DNA from: Brienomyrus brachyistius
Lineage: Eukaryota; Chordata; Actinopteri; Osteoglossiformes; Mormyridae
Assembly: GCF_023856365.1 (NCBI RefSeq)
Contig: NW_026042398.1
Location: 2,501 to 66,500, forward strand
Reading direction: 5' to 3'
DNA: 64,000 nucleotides
The notes beneath the pieces were generated by a model. The model was not told the DNA's origin, searched no databases, and was given only the letters and a program-made list of their open reading frames with translations. Positions 11,161 through 21,855 of the stretch are shown one piece after another. The position numbers and the translations under genes are program-made. Numbering within the stretch: the stretch's first letter is position 1; each line of letters starts with the position of its first letter.

Positions 11161-11797
11161 AGGCTATGTTCGGTGCAATCTTCTCCGCAATACACAATGA
11201 CGCAGTTAACTTTAAAACATTTACTAAATGACACTAAATCGACACCAAACATAATACATTCAAACATATTCAAAAACAACAACAAATATACATTAACCCT
11301 CAGTCCGGTAGTCCATCAAAACACTTAAATATGAAGAAAATTAAAGCAATGGACCGTGGCAGGCCTGGTTGATGCTTGCGTCAGTAGTAACTACAAACGA
11401 AAAAAATGGACGCTTCACTCTGAAGAGCAAAAACAAAATAAAAAATACGCCTACCAGTCCACCCAATTCCAGGCGTGCTCCAAATATCTTTCCTTCATCC
11501 CACGGTCTTTCCCTCCCGTAGGGCGAATTTACTCTCCCTCTCCGAAGCGCTGTGCTGGTGATTCTCCGCTGTCCGCAGCTTGTGGCGAGCCCCTCGCAAG
11601 ACGAGCAGTCCTGCGACTCCCGCTCCAGCCGGCTTCTCTCTCTTGACCGGGTACGCTGGCATTTCTCACCGCTCCACGGCTTGAAACAGTCGCTCACAAG
11701 ACGAGCAGTCTTGTCCGCTTCTCCTTCCCCGCCAGAGTCTCTCGTTCCCGCCAGAGTCTCTCGTTCCCGCCCCTTTTCCCGATTGGCGAACATAACA
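11161..11797 (-). mobile_element. Possible LTR/leader of the gypsy fragment
   Basis: On the minus strand this segment begins TGTTATGTTCGCC, is GC-rich with repeated gagactctgg-type words in its first half, and leads into the gag fragment. Position, TG start and composition fit a 5' LTR plus leader, but no second copy is present in the window and the primer-binding site is not convincing. It could also be a CpG-rich unrelated segment. Confidence 0.3.
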
Positions 11798-12099
11798 GAA
11801 CCCAATTAAAAGTAAACGGATACAGGAATGTAAAACAACCATGTTCTATTCATACTCCGCAGAATAAAATAAAAAAAGAATCGAACACCGGATTACACAT
11901 GCTTCCATTAAAAAATTGTCTCAACTGAGAAGGTGTGTCATTCCATCCAGACCGTAACTCTGTCTCATACCCTTTGCATGAGATTGTCTCCGGGTCTCCT
12001 GCAACCCCGGCTACTTGGACGATTAATGCATGAATGGATCTAAGGTGCCTTACATCAGTCACAAATATAGTAATAACTACCCACACATAAAAGATTACT

Positions 12100-12870
12100 G
12101 AGCTCTACAGGAAAGGTGTTAATACAATGATTGGTTCAGAGAGATAACCAATCCGATTATACAGAAGGTGGGTCCAAGCAGCTAGAGGAGGCGGGACCAA
12201 ACAATCAGATGTTCCATAACCAAGGGAACCATAACATTAAGGACATGGCTAAACACAGGAGCACTGCAACTAACATGGAATAATAAAGAATCACTGACAC
12301 ACAGAGCAACACTAAGAAACAGTGACAGAACAAAAGGAATAGAACAAAAGCAGGCACTTAAATACACCATGAACAGGACATTGTGTTGGACAGGTGAAAA
12401 CCCTGACTCAATTAACCAATCAGTAAGGCACAGGACAACAAGAAAAGTGGAATACATACAATTAACAAGCACAGGAAACTAAGGAACATTACTAAACTCA
12501 CAGGCTCACAACACTAGGAAAAGACTAGAGACAAAAGTATAAGCAGAACAGATTTGAACCAGGCAAGGACAGGGTAGGCCAAAAACAAGGGCAAAAAGCA
12601 AAGACAAAAAATAAAAAAACGCAAAACAAGGAATAAACTAATATAAAATACACAATAGGTGAAGCTGGCCTCAAAATCATGACTAGAGGGGTAAAGCCAC
12701 AGAACCACACGCTCAACCCATAGAGCTATGAGGCAGCCCCGGGAGCAGGGAAACACACTAAGGGCTACAAGATAAAGGAAACAGGATGACCATCGACACC
12801 TACTGGCAAAACAGGAAGGAAACAAAAGGGATAAGGCCAGACAGGCACCGACCCTGACAACAATCATGAA
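12100..12870 (-). repeat. Repeat-like T-rich segment, family not recognised
   Basis: Read on the minus strand it has a long biased run rich in cctgtt, ttgtttc and cttgtt words, typical of untranslated ends of fish retroelements. Long open frames on this strand (near 12182-12472 and 12514-12867) are hydrophobic low-complexity translations (many L, F, S, V) without domain motifs, so they are not called as genes. A short tRNA A-box-like word (tagctctatgggttgagc) occurs near 12725-12705. Confidence 0.35.
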
Positions 12871-13682
12871 GAAAATATCCCCTGAGGGAAATGAGAAAGG
12901 ATGGAAACTCGATAATCTGATTTAAAATTTCTAAAGAACTTATTTCCCCAATATGAAATGTGGCTTAATATTTATAGTGTGGTCTGACATCCACAAGTCA
13001 CTAAGATAGATGGTATCACAAATGCAAGAGCATAGGTCTGGTTTCAATATTGTTAGGGGCAAAATCAGCCCTGAACCCCCTGACCCATAAACACACAGTA
13101 TTGGTAAGGACGTGTCCATACTGTCCATTTCCAATTCTATGGCATTGAACAAATGACAGTTCTTATCCAAAATCCTTGTTTGCTCTGGCTGGGCTTAGAC
13201 TTTGCCAAAAACAGGACATCCACTTCCACAGTAAGTATGATCTTAAACACATGCTAAAATCAACCAAGAAGTCGTCAAATGTCGGGATTGAAAATCACAT
13301 TCTAAAGTGAATCCAGTTGGTGGTGAGAACAAACACTACAAACCACAGAAAAGGTATCTGACTGCTTTACAAAAGGACTTATTAGTGCAATCAGTGCTAA
13401 GAGAAGACACACATAATACTGTTAACAAGGGTGCAAATCGTTTTTTCCTACTAAAATATTATTGGTGTACGGATGCATTTTTACTGAAGCATATCATTTT
13501 TTTCAGTATAAGGTTTAGCAGGACTGTTAAAGGATAATAGTAAAATCAATAAAGTTTTATGTAATGACAACACGGTAATGTAAAAGTAAGCTATTGAACC
13601 AATAGAAAACCAAGGACATCAGCAAAATTATCAAAAAGTATACAGATAAATAACTTGAATTTCCAAAGGGGAAAATTTATGC

Positions 13683-13764
13683 TCCTTCAAGCTAGAATCA
13701 AACCTAAGGATGTCCATCTGCATTTCCCTACAGTCCTCTGCTCTACCCGCTGAGCTATCAAAGG
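13683..13764 (-). pseudogene. tRNA-Tyr(GTA) pseudogene with intron
   Basis: Minus strand: cctttgatagctcagcggg, then tagagcagaggactgtag, then a 16-nt insert, then atccttagg, then ttgattctagcttgaagga. The acceptor stem, D arm, anticodon GTA and the intron just 3' of the anticodon fit eukaryotic tRNA-Tyr. The variable loop and the 5' strand of the T arm (about seven bases) are missing, so the T stem cannot form. This is why it is called a pseudogene. It lies inside the abca4 intron, antisense to the window and in the same orientation as abca4. Confidence 0.8.
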
Positions 13765-13939
13765 GAGCCAGAAGAGCACTTGGAAGATGGGTAAGTGAGC
13801 AAAAATCCTGAGAACAGCAGAAATATGTAGAGAATGCATAATATTACCAGATCACTATTTATTCAGGAGATTATCAAATCTGTACATTATTAAAGATCCA
13901 GATTTTCCCATAACCCCACCAACCATTTGGGAGATGGAT

Positions 13940-14390
13940 GAACAGAAGTTTGGACACACCTGCTTTTAATGCATTTGACTCCATTTTAGGTGTTACTCTC
14001 CATACAGTACAAGGCTGTGAGGCAATGAAGCAATATAGCAAATATTGCAATGGTCAAGAGAAATGTTCAACATCACAAAATATTAGACTCTTAAAATAGC
14101 CCCTTTTTGCTTTCAAATTCTTTTCAATTCTTTCAACCAGCTTCCAGATGTAGCCACCTGGAATGCTTCTACAACAGTCCTGAAGGAGTTTCCACGAGTT
14201 CTGGGCACATCTAAAGATCATCCAAAACCATCTCTAAAGGGTTTAGGTTGGGGATTGTAGGAGCCTGGTCATCTGTCATATCACTCCATCACTTTCCTTG
14301 TTCATAAGATAATACTACATAACCTCAAGGTGTGCTTAGGATCATTATATTGTTGAACAAATGATTTGTAGTAGGAATGTCCAGACTTGA
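13940..14390. mobile_element. Tc1-like DNA transposon relic
   Basis: Begins agaagtttggacacacctgc and later has ttcaaccagcttccagatgtag, cacctggaatgcttctac and gtgcttaggatcattat. This order matches, by recognition, the common fish Tc1-like elements whose transposase is read on the opposite strand (end with FGGHLELV-type words). It is riddled with changes and has no open frame. Only one terminus is recognisable. Confidence 0.6.
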
Positions 14391-14723
14391 AGAGTTGGAA
14401 ACTCACGCTTTCAGAATCTCAGTCACATATGAAATCTTACAGCAAATGTATATCATTCCACTGTAAACCTAAAATTACCTACATCAAAAGCTTTGGGTAG
14501 TTTGCAATCCCTACAGACTATTCACAAAGTAATAAAGTATAAATATAAATGCTGTGCAGACTTGCTTCAAACTGAAAATCTCACGCCAGCCAGCCTTTGG
14601 TACTGACAACCTTTTTTACAGGTGCTGTATAATTGAAGTCTATGAAATGGTGAGATGCAGATACTTATGACAAAAAGACCATAAAGGGGGAAATAAGGGT
14701 CTGGCATGAGGAGTGAGGCCTAC

Positions 14724-14849
14724 CTGCTTGTCGCACTTGGGCATTTACTAGCTGATGAATGACAAAATCTGGCAAGAACACCTCCCACAGCATGAAGGAG
14801 CTGAGTGTTTCATTATCCTTCAGGACGTCTTTAATCTTCAGTCCACAAC
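14724..14849 (-). CDS. abca4: abca4 exon (first extracellular domain), counterpart of human exon 5
   Basis: Reads CGLKIKDVLKDNETLSSFML, then WEVFLPDFVIHQLVNAQVRQ. From memory the human protein has the order LRIRDILKDEETL ... INSQVRPEQ immediately before the FAHGVPDL segment, so order and spacing agree with the next exon at 9119-9310. Acceptor cccccag|GT is good and enters in phase 2. The conventional donor CAG|GTAGGC at 14724/14723 gives 126 nt, two fewer than human exon 5, and leaves phase 1 against a phase-0 partner. A GC donor four bases upstream (exon end 14728) restores the frame. Exons further upstream were not found to the right. Confidence 0.8.
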
Positions 14850-16053
14850 CTGGGGGGAAAGATGAAAATCATCAGATCAGGAGAGCCCTGCAACATATAG
14901 CTGGTCTAATACTTGTAGAGTTCCTGAAACACAAGGGTAAATACCAACAAATGTCTAATGACATTCTGAAGTGAAACTTGCATTTCTATCAAAAGCAGTG
15001 CTTCTCAATCCAGTGTTCATGGGCCGCCAAAATAGTTTACATTTTTGCTCCCTCCCAGAACCAAACAGCATGGTATAGGCATGTTGGGATTTGGAGGGAG
15101 CAAAAATCTGCACTGTCTGGGGTCCCCAAGGACTGGATAGAGAAACATTGACCTAAGGAGTTCAAATCAGGACAAATGACAACGACATGTGAGGCATTGA
15201 GGCTGGTGTCTCCATCCAATGGAATGATGCGTAGGGTGACTGCTGTGATGTGGAGGAGCTACATGCTGAAAGCTCCGATTCATATTTTGTTAACCGATTT
15301 CTCTCTATCTGAAGTTTGCCTTCACTGTTGTTGATCTCTCACTTGTGTGTAATTAGGATCCCAAGGCCAACGAATTTACCAGCGACAAAAGATGCGACCT
15401 TCAGAGTTGTGACCTTCACAGAATCGTAACCTTCACAGATATCTGACTTTGTCTCAGCTACCCGTTCAATACCTTAAAAAGTGAAGCCGTAACATCTAGC
15501 AACATCTAAAGAGACACAAATCTATAAAGGCATGGACATATGTTTTTTTTATTTATTTATTTTTTTTATCTGCTTGTTTCCAGTACATATTGTTTGCCGG
15601 GGTCTGGGGTCTTTAAGCTATTTGTTTTATTCTGTTTTGTCCTCAATAGCTGTGACCCTGACTGTGCTGCATTACAGTTTGTCTCCCAACACACCTGCCA
15701 AATTTTAAGATTTCTTTATTTTTTCCTCGCTGAAACAAAGAGTTTTACATTGACGCTTCTCCTCTGTTTTGCCCTAACCCTGCCTCTTCTCCCCGAAGCC
15801 TGTAAGGGGAAATCCCTCACTCAGTGTCCCACCCACATGGTCAAGATGTAGTCCTGGTCATGGTCAGTTCCCCATCGGGACCAGAGTGACCCTCGCAAAT
15901 GCTACATATTGCGGTATTACCATGCACACTTATTCTGGAGCCTGTATTTTGGGACTAATTTAAAATTTACTTAGTGTATCAGGGTGTCATAGGATCTGTT
16001 TCCCAAGCAATGCTGCATAATAAATACACAGATATAGCTGAAAATAATATGAC
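14850..16053. other. abca4: Noncoding stretch upstream of the abca4 exon
   Basis: Probably the preceding abca4 intron. No exon matching the expected upstream extracellular segment was found on the minus strand. A T-rich tract lies at 15541-15575. An open + frame at 15540-15851 begins in that tract and looks like low-complexity hydrophobic translation, not a gene. Confidence 0.5.
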
Positions 16054-17060
16054 TAGGGCTGCAGCTATCGAATATTTTGGTAATCGAGTATTCTATTGAT
16101 TATTCCATCAATTAATCGAGTAATCGGATAAGAAATACTTTTGTCTTATTAAAGAGCAATCATACCTATTCTTAAAATGAATAACTCATAGGTTCCGTTT
16201 TAGGAACATTTTTAATGACTGAACTCAATACAACAACTGACAAAAGAACTAAACCCTTTTAGTGCATTTATGTACATATCTGTTTTGCTTTTTAAAAGAA
16301 AACGCTTTCTTAAATGAAAAAATGAAATAATGTCAAGTAAAATTACTGAAAAAAAGTATACATATATCTTAAACTAAGGCATAAATTAAAATGGCTTTTA
16401 CTCTGTGTCCTTGTACATTTATAGGAGTCATAAAAAAAAAGTTGACAGGATTGTATCTCCTGAATGAGGTAAGAATGCTGTGCTCATGTTCGTGTGTGTA
16501 AGTGAAGGTGAGTGAGAGTCTGTGTTTAAGTGTGTTAGAGAATGAGTGTGTGTGTGTGTGTGTGTGTGTGTAAGCCTTTAAAGGAGCATGTGGCGATTGG
16601 ATAATTCAGTGTCTGAGTTTCACTGGCCCAAGGCTTTTGGGGCTGTTATAACATTATAATAATTATGTATTATTATTTATATTAATCTAAATCTGCAGAA
16701 TAATATTATTAAAGCCTTGCAATAGATCTAGTTGAGTACACCCCATGCTCCCCTTTAGACTCAGCCCTGCATGCTGCAGGTTTCACTGCGACAAAGTGTG
16801 ACGGCTGCTGTAAACCTGCTGCAAGTTGTCAAATTTAAATATTATGTCAAACTAAGCTAACAGTTTCTCTGCATACAAACAGCGTCTATTTGAACTTGTA
16901 TAGCTTTACTGTAGCTTTGCTGCTGTGGAAGACAAACAGCGGTAGATGGGAGCAACTGAGAACATCACTTTTCTTCACCTTTCAGCTTGTTGAACAGCTG
17001 GTTTGATTACGGACTCTCGCCAGCTCTTTACCAGTAAAGGTTTAGTACCGTTTACAAGCA
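16054..17060 (+). mobile_element. hAT-type nonautonomous element relic
   Basis: Begins tagggctgcagctatcgaat and continues with repeated taatcgagtat/attaatcgagtaatcgg words, the characteristic terminal region of many vertebrate hAT elements. The matching inverted terminus is not found downstream; the element appears interrupted where PLE copy 2 starts. No transposase frame. A TG microsatellite lies inside it. Confidence 0.6.
16546..16571. repeat. (TG)n microsatellite
   Basis: Uninterrupted TG dinucleotide run inside the hAT relic, preceded by looser gagtg/gtgag repeats from about 16490. Confidence 0.9.
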
Positions 17061-17609
17061 CTGCTGCCTAACCCTAACCGACCACCTATACCTACCTGAA
17101 CAACCCCCTAGATATACTCTTTGTTCTAAATTTTTACTTACCGTTTTGGGATCCCCCTTGGTAAATGTACCTGAAACCCCCCTCCCAAAGGGAATAATGA
17201 ACATCAACCACCAGGGGGCATGATATTTTAATCAGTTGAACCATCATCACCAAGCTCCAGGTTGGGCCGCTCGAGCTGACCTGCAAGAAAAAATTCTGAA
17301 ACAAAAAAAACTTTTGTTTTTAAAGAAACAGGAGATATGAACTTACCTTTATAACCCATTGCCTGCCATATGCTTACTTCCCAGGGCTTACCACTAGGGG
17401 GAACAGTCATTTAGGTCAGTGCCATAGTTATTTTTAATATTCTTACCACCACCTTTTAGCACAGCCCCCAGTAGAGGGTCATCCTCCTATGAAAACGGGC
17501 AGATTTATGAAGACCAGGAATAGTGTTGCCAGTGCACTTTAAAACACACTACGTGTCTTAAAACTTTTACAATAACCCTGACCCTAACACTGATTGGCTT
17601 TAGTCTACA

Positions 17610-19173
17610 ATGGTGACTGTTCAAAATAGGTATACTGTTCTGGCAGATCTTGATCAGGCCCACATTAGGGAAACCAATGCAAACCAACACAGCACTACAC
17701 CTCTGAAACACATCTTTTATAAAAATACCACCAAGGCTTACTTTAAACTTGTACAAATCAGCCACCAGCTCACAAGAGACCAGATGCTTCAAAATAATGT
17801 ATTTCTATCAGGGATAATTAAACAGGCGACAAAATTCTGTTCATTAAACCGGATATGCCCACAGAAATCAATAGCAACAGGTTTATGGAAAACACTCTTG
17901 GATGGATACTAATATGAATATTTTATTAGAACATTTAACAGTAAGGCTAACCTTCCCTGGGTATAAATTAGATAAAAATGGAGAGAGACGGAATGGGAGG
18001 TGGCCACTAAATGGGCAAAAAAAATAGGTATAAAAATAAACTGAGGCCCAATACCTTGAAGCTCATGGAGCAAATCATAAGAACTCGGGTAGAAAAACAA
18101 AAAACCCTCCCTAGAGGTACAAACAGTGGTAGAGCTGGCCCCATCAAAACAACCCCTCCCTCCACCCACGCATCATTTGCAACCACAAAGTGTCAGAATA
18201 GAACAGCTAAAACCCCAGGACCCACCTGGCCCCAGCCATCACTCAAAGCAGATTAAAATACAGGCAGAAATACACCATATACTACAGAATTTGGATGCAG
18301 GTCTAGCTACCACCTTTAACCATACCCCCAATGCCAAAACTCACCCTCATGATTTCTCTTTCATAAGTCCCTGTACCCCAGAAGCTAAAACTCTGGAGGA
18401 TAAAATACATCCAGGGGAGGATAAAGTGATGAATGGGCAGCAAAAAGGGTGTGATCCCATGGCCTTGGCCCACTCTGAATTCCCCCCTCTACAATCTAAT
18501 ACAGGGATGGCACATAAGGCACCACAACCTTCCAAACCGGAATCCCCTACCTCCTCCGCTACATCGGAAGAGGACTTTAAGGATATAAGGGAGGAAATGA
18601 CTCGCAGGCCATACAGACATCCAAATACAAATAGGAAAAAGGCAGACTGGTCATTAAAGGTCCATAAGCCCATTTTATTTGTGGGGGACTCAAACCTTAG
18701 CCAAATACCCCAAATCACTGATCCATATGTACAAGTTGACAGTTTCCCTGGGGCAGTTTCCCTACATCTCCGCAGTCTTACAAAAACTACCCCCCCAACC
18801 ACTAGTACTAAAAGTAATTCTGCAGTAGGCCTTAATAACCGGGAGCAGGATCCCCACAAAACTGCAATAAAACAATTACAAGACATGTGGTGGGCAGCTA
18901 AGAACCTTCCCCAATGCTTTAATTTATACCCCAATTATTCCATTTTCTGACCTTTTGCCCATTCAACAGCAGAATAACCTGAGGGAGATCAATAAATACA
19001 TTGAATCCAATGGGCTGCCATTACTAGAACTAAACCAACTACGGTTTAAAGTAGATCCCAGGGATCCAATTCACTGGACTAGGGGTACAGCGATCCAAAT
19101 TTTTGAGTTTTGGAATGAAGTTAAAATTACTAAGGTCGGAGACGTGCAAGCCCAAAACACTCCACCGCAGTAA
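17610..19173 (+). pseudogene. SGNH/GDSL-hydrolase-like ORF of the PLE copy, frameshifted
   Basis: Three overlapping open stretches in different frames form one decayed protein. The first (17610-17912) begins with VQNRYTVLADLDQAH. The middle is proline-, threonine- and basic-rich. The C-terminal part has KPILFVGDSNLSQIP (GDS box, 18684-18695), AVGLNNREQ (GxN box, near 18835-18850) and, after a stop at 18950, DPIHWTRGTAIQIF (DxxH box, 19063-19074). Order and spacing fit the catalytic Ser, Asn and Asp/His of SGNH hydrolases. Related esterase-like domains are known in ORF1 of CR1 LINEs and in some vertebrate retroelements. Function is unknown. It is not intact here. Confidence 0.65.
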
Positions 19174-19539
19174 TATTTTTAATCTTTCAAAAACCTTCAT
19201 ACTTACCACAGACAAGAGGCACCTCCTGGAAAAAGAACTTACCTTTATTCCCACCCCAATCAGGTAGACAATGATGAGTCGGCCAGGGATGTATACTATT
19301 ACAACAGGAAACTGAAAATATTAGATTACTTTATAAACAGCAATACAGTAAAACCCCATTTACGGCACCTTCTAAATGGGAGCCCAAGATACAGCAGGTT
19401 TCTACCGATATACAATGATTGATTAAATTAAATATTGTTGAGTTTAATCACTCACACACCATTACACACAAAAACCCAATATTACAATGCAGCAGAGGGC
19501 CATCAAAACATTACATAAGAATAAAGATATAATCATTAA

Positions 19540-19700
19540 ACCGGCAGATAAAGGCTCAGGGATCGTTATCTTGGATACACAGCAGTACAAATTAGAAGCA
19601 CTAAGGCAATTGGAAGAAACTAATTATTACATCCCACTGACAAAATCAAAGCCAAAACATTAAGGGACATCTATATACCAACCCAGTCTATAACAGAGCA
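19540..19700 (+). pseudogene. PLE reverse transcriptase N-terminal block (copy 2)
   Basis: The frame reads IIIKPADKGSGIVILDTQQY, then KLEALRQLEETNYYIPLT, and stops soon after. The KPADKG word is intact here and is the ancestral state relative to copy 1. RT fingers and palm do not follow; 150 bp later the post-RT FITTYSSKA linker appears. Confidence 0.75.
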
Positions 19701-19846
19701 ATGTACAATAATTACATTTATCACTACCTACTCCTCGAAAGCTGTAACATTAAATAAGCTTAAAAATTACTTTGAGGACACAACAGTTGCAAAAATTCAG
19801 GTTCATCTCCGCCTATCGGTAAAACAAAAATCTTAAGGATATTTTA

Positions 19847-20059
19847 GTGCATTCCAAATTCAATACTTTTAAAGACAATACCTTAGCACAGGTATGCCCT
19901 TATTTTAAACCAATTAAAAGCATAAGGCAGTGGGATCTCACATTTGTTATTCAGGAAAACATCTCCCTCACTACCTGTAATGTGATTTATCTGATCCAAT
20001 GTAACCATTGTCAGGAAAAGTATGTGGGAGAGACGGGCAACAAATTAGTAAACCATTAG
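19847..20059 (+). pseudogene. PLE C-terminal GIY-YIG-type endonuclease fragment (copy 2)
   Basis: 70-aa frame differing from the copy-1 fragment at only four residues. It has CNVIYLIQCNHCQEKYVGET, where VIYLIQC sits at the GIY position and YVGET at the YIG position. It is truncated by a stop right after GNKLVNH, as in copy 1, so that stop predates the duplication or transposition. Confidence 0.75.
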
Positions 20060-20452
20060 TCTTAAACAACACTTGTACACATTTTCCCAGAATACCAAGC
20101 TCATTATGGTAGCACAACACTTCCAATAACATGGCCTAAACAATGTAGCAATTTCAGGCTTACTAGCAAATAGTACATGGTCACACGCACAAAGGGTCAG
20201 AATGGAATACAGGTGGATCCAGCGACAGACCTGGACACCTCAAGGGTTTAATATGAGGTAAGTGGGGCACACTTGGCGGGGGGTGGCCTCAGGAACCCGC
20301 TGGCAACATTAGAAATGGATTCAGTTTGTAGGGGGGATAACTGTTGTGTAGCATTTATGTATGCAAAGCACAGGGACACTTCCTCAATATAATAGTAACA
20401 CACACTAATATGTGTGCTGATAGAAATGTTAATATACCACTAACATCATTTT

Positions 20453-21855
20453 AGAAAGGTGGATGTTTTGGCCAGAGAAAGTGATACTGGTGATGGTAGA
20501 AGAGCAGAGATGGTGTGGTGTGCCTACTAAGATGGCTTCCGTTTTGGATTTGTTCAGCTGAAGGAAGTAGAGCCTCATCCACGCCTCTCTCCTCCAGGCA
20601 GGTAGTTAGTGTAGATGTCGGCAGAGGAGCAGTAGAGGAGGTGGGGGTAGTCCTGAGATAAAGCTGAGTGTCATCGGCATAGCAGTGGAAAGATAAACCA
20701 TGCCTGCTAATGACATTTCCAAGGGGGAGCATGTAGATGGTAAAAAGGATGAGGCCAAGCACAGAGCCCTGTGGGACACCACAGGTGACGTTGTGGATGT
20801 GAGATTTTGCGCTGCCAAGGGTGACATGTTCGGTTCTGCCAGTTAGGTATGACGTGAACCAGTTATGAACAGTTCCTGAGAGTCCCATGGTGCATTGCAG
20901 GCGGTGAAAGAGGATGTTATGGTCTATTGCGTCAAAAGCAGCTGTCAGGTCAAGGAGGATGAGTATAGAAGGGGAACCAGTATCTGCCGTCATCAGAAGA
21001 TCATTGGTGACCCTGACCAGGGCTGTTTCTGTGCTATGGCCAGGGCGGAAACCGGACTGAAATTTTTCAAACAGGTTACTCAGTTTGAGGTGATCATGAA
21101 GTTGTGCTGCAACTGTTTTTTTCCAGAACTTTAGAGAGGCATGGAAGATTGGAGATGGGCCCATAGTTAGAGAGAACTTCAGAGTCCATGGTGGGTTTTT
21201 TCAATAGAGGTCTGATGACAGCAGTTTTTAAAGTAGAAGGAATATGGCCAGTCAGGAGGGATTGGTTTATGATCCGGGTGATGAGTGGAGAGACGGCAGA
21301 GATGTTGACCTTTAGCAGGGCTGAAGGGAAAGGGTCCAGGGAACTGGTAGATGGTTTCATTTTCCTGATGACGTTCTCCACCTCTTCCCGTGTGGTAGCA
21401 GAGAAGGAGCAAAGTGGCTGGACCTTCTCAGGTAGTAGGTCGACAGTTGGAGGAGGCAAGATATTCGTGATGGAGAGGTATGAACGGATATTATCAACTT
21501 TTTGTCTGAAGAAATTGATGTGCATGTTGCACCTCTGCTGTTGCACTGCTGACAGGTTCAGAGGAGAGAAATTTAAGGTCCAGGGCGAGGGCATCTGCAT
21601 TGATGGTCTTCAGATTTCTGAAATGGATCTGACGTTTTGGTTTGATATGGGGGGAGAGAAAGGGCAGCTCCATTGACACTACTTTATGGTCCGAGATACC
21701 AAGATCATATACCTGTAGATTACTGATGGGGGCGAAGTTTGAAATGACCAAGTCAAGTGTGTGACCCCTGGAATGTGTGGGGACATCAACATGTTGTTAT
21801 AGGTTGAGGGAATCTAGCCGCTCCAGGAAATCAGCAGTGAGATAACCGGAAGTGG
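20453..21855 (-). mobile_element. L2-like LINE fragment, unit 2 (retains YADD)
   Basis: The only unit without the left fold-back junction. Minus strand from right to left: endonuclease end (NFAPISNLQVYDLGISDHKV; SDH motif), RT blocks (IPSTLKTAVIRPLLKKPT; SGFRPGHSTETALVRVTNDL; LDLTAAFDAIDHNILFHRL; VPQGSVLGLILFTIYMLPLG) and the catalytic FHCYADDTQLYL. The frame breaks after TTCLEERGVDEALLPSAEQ and joins PLE sequence at 20452. The linker between endonuclease and RT is deleted (SSEPVSS joined to ATAEVQHAH). A pseudogene fragment, useful as the unrearranged reference for other units. Confidence 0.9.

Larger units (their letters stand above)
9311..14723 (-). other. abca4: abca4 intron between the two recognised exons
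   Basis: This 5.4-kb interval separates the two exons. It is filled largely by repeats: a Ty3/gypsy gag-protease fragment, repeat-like sequence near 12.1-12.9 kb, a tRNA-Tyr pseudogene and a Tc1 relic. Between 12.87 and 13.68 kb nothing recognisable is seen. A/T-rich homopolymer tracts lie near 9930. The acceptor is a conventional AG. The donor is ambiguous (see finding on GC donor). Confidence 0.7.
17131..20452 (+). mobile_element. Penelope-like element, copy 2 with SGNH-type ORF
   Basis: The longer of two related PLE copies. It starts at tttttacttaccgttttggg, includes about 1.87 kb absent from copy 1 that carries a broken ORF with SGNH-hydrolase motifs, then the RT N-terminal block (KPADKGSGIVILD near 19540-19580), a post-RT linker (FITTYSSKAVTLNKL near 19705-19765) and a GIY-YIG-type fragment. 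The RT palm is missing exactly as in copy 1, so both belong to one nonautonomous subfamily. Right boundary at cattttag where the LINE fragment begins. Confidence 0.8.

Noticed and set aside
12700..12760. tRNA-derived SINE head (A-box-like word)
   Set aside because: No acceptable B box or cloverleaf could be drawn. Mentioned only as a weak resemblance.
12182..12867. Hydrophobic open frames resembling membrane proteins
   Set aside because: Low-complexity translation of a T-rich repeat-like strand. No conserved motif, no splice or promoter context.
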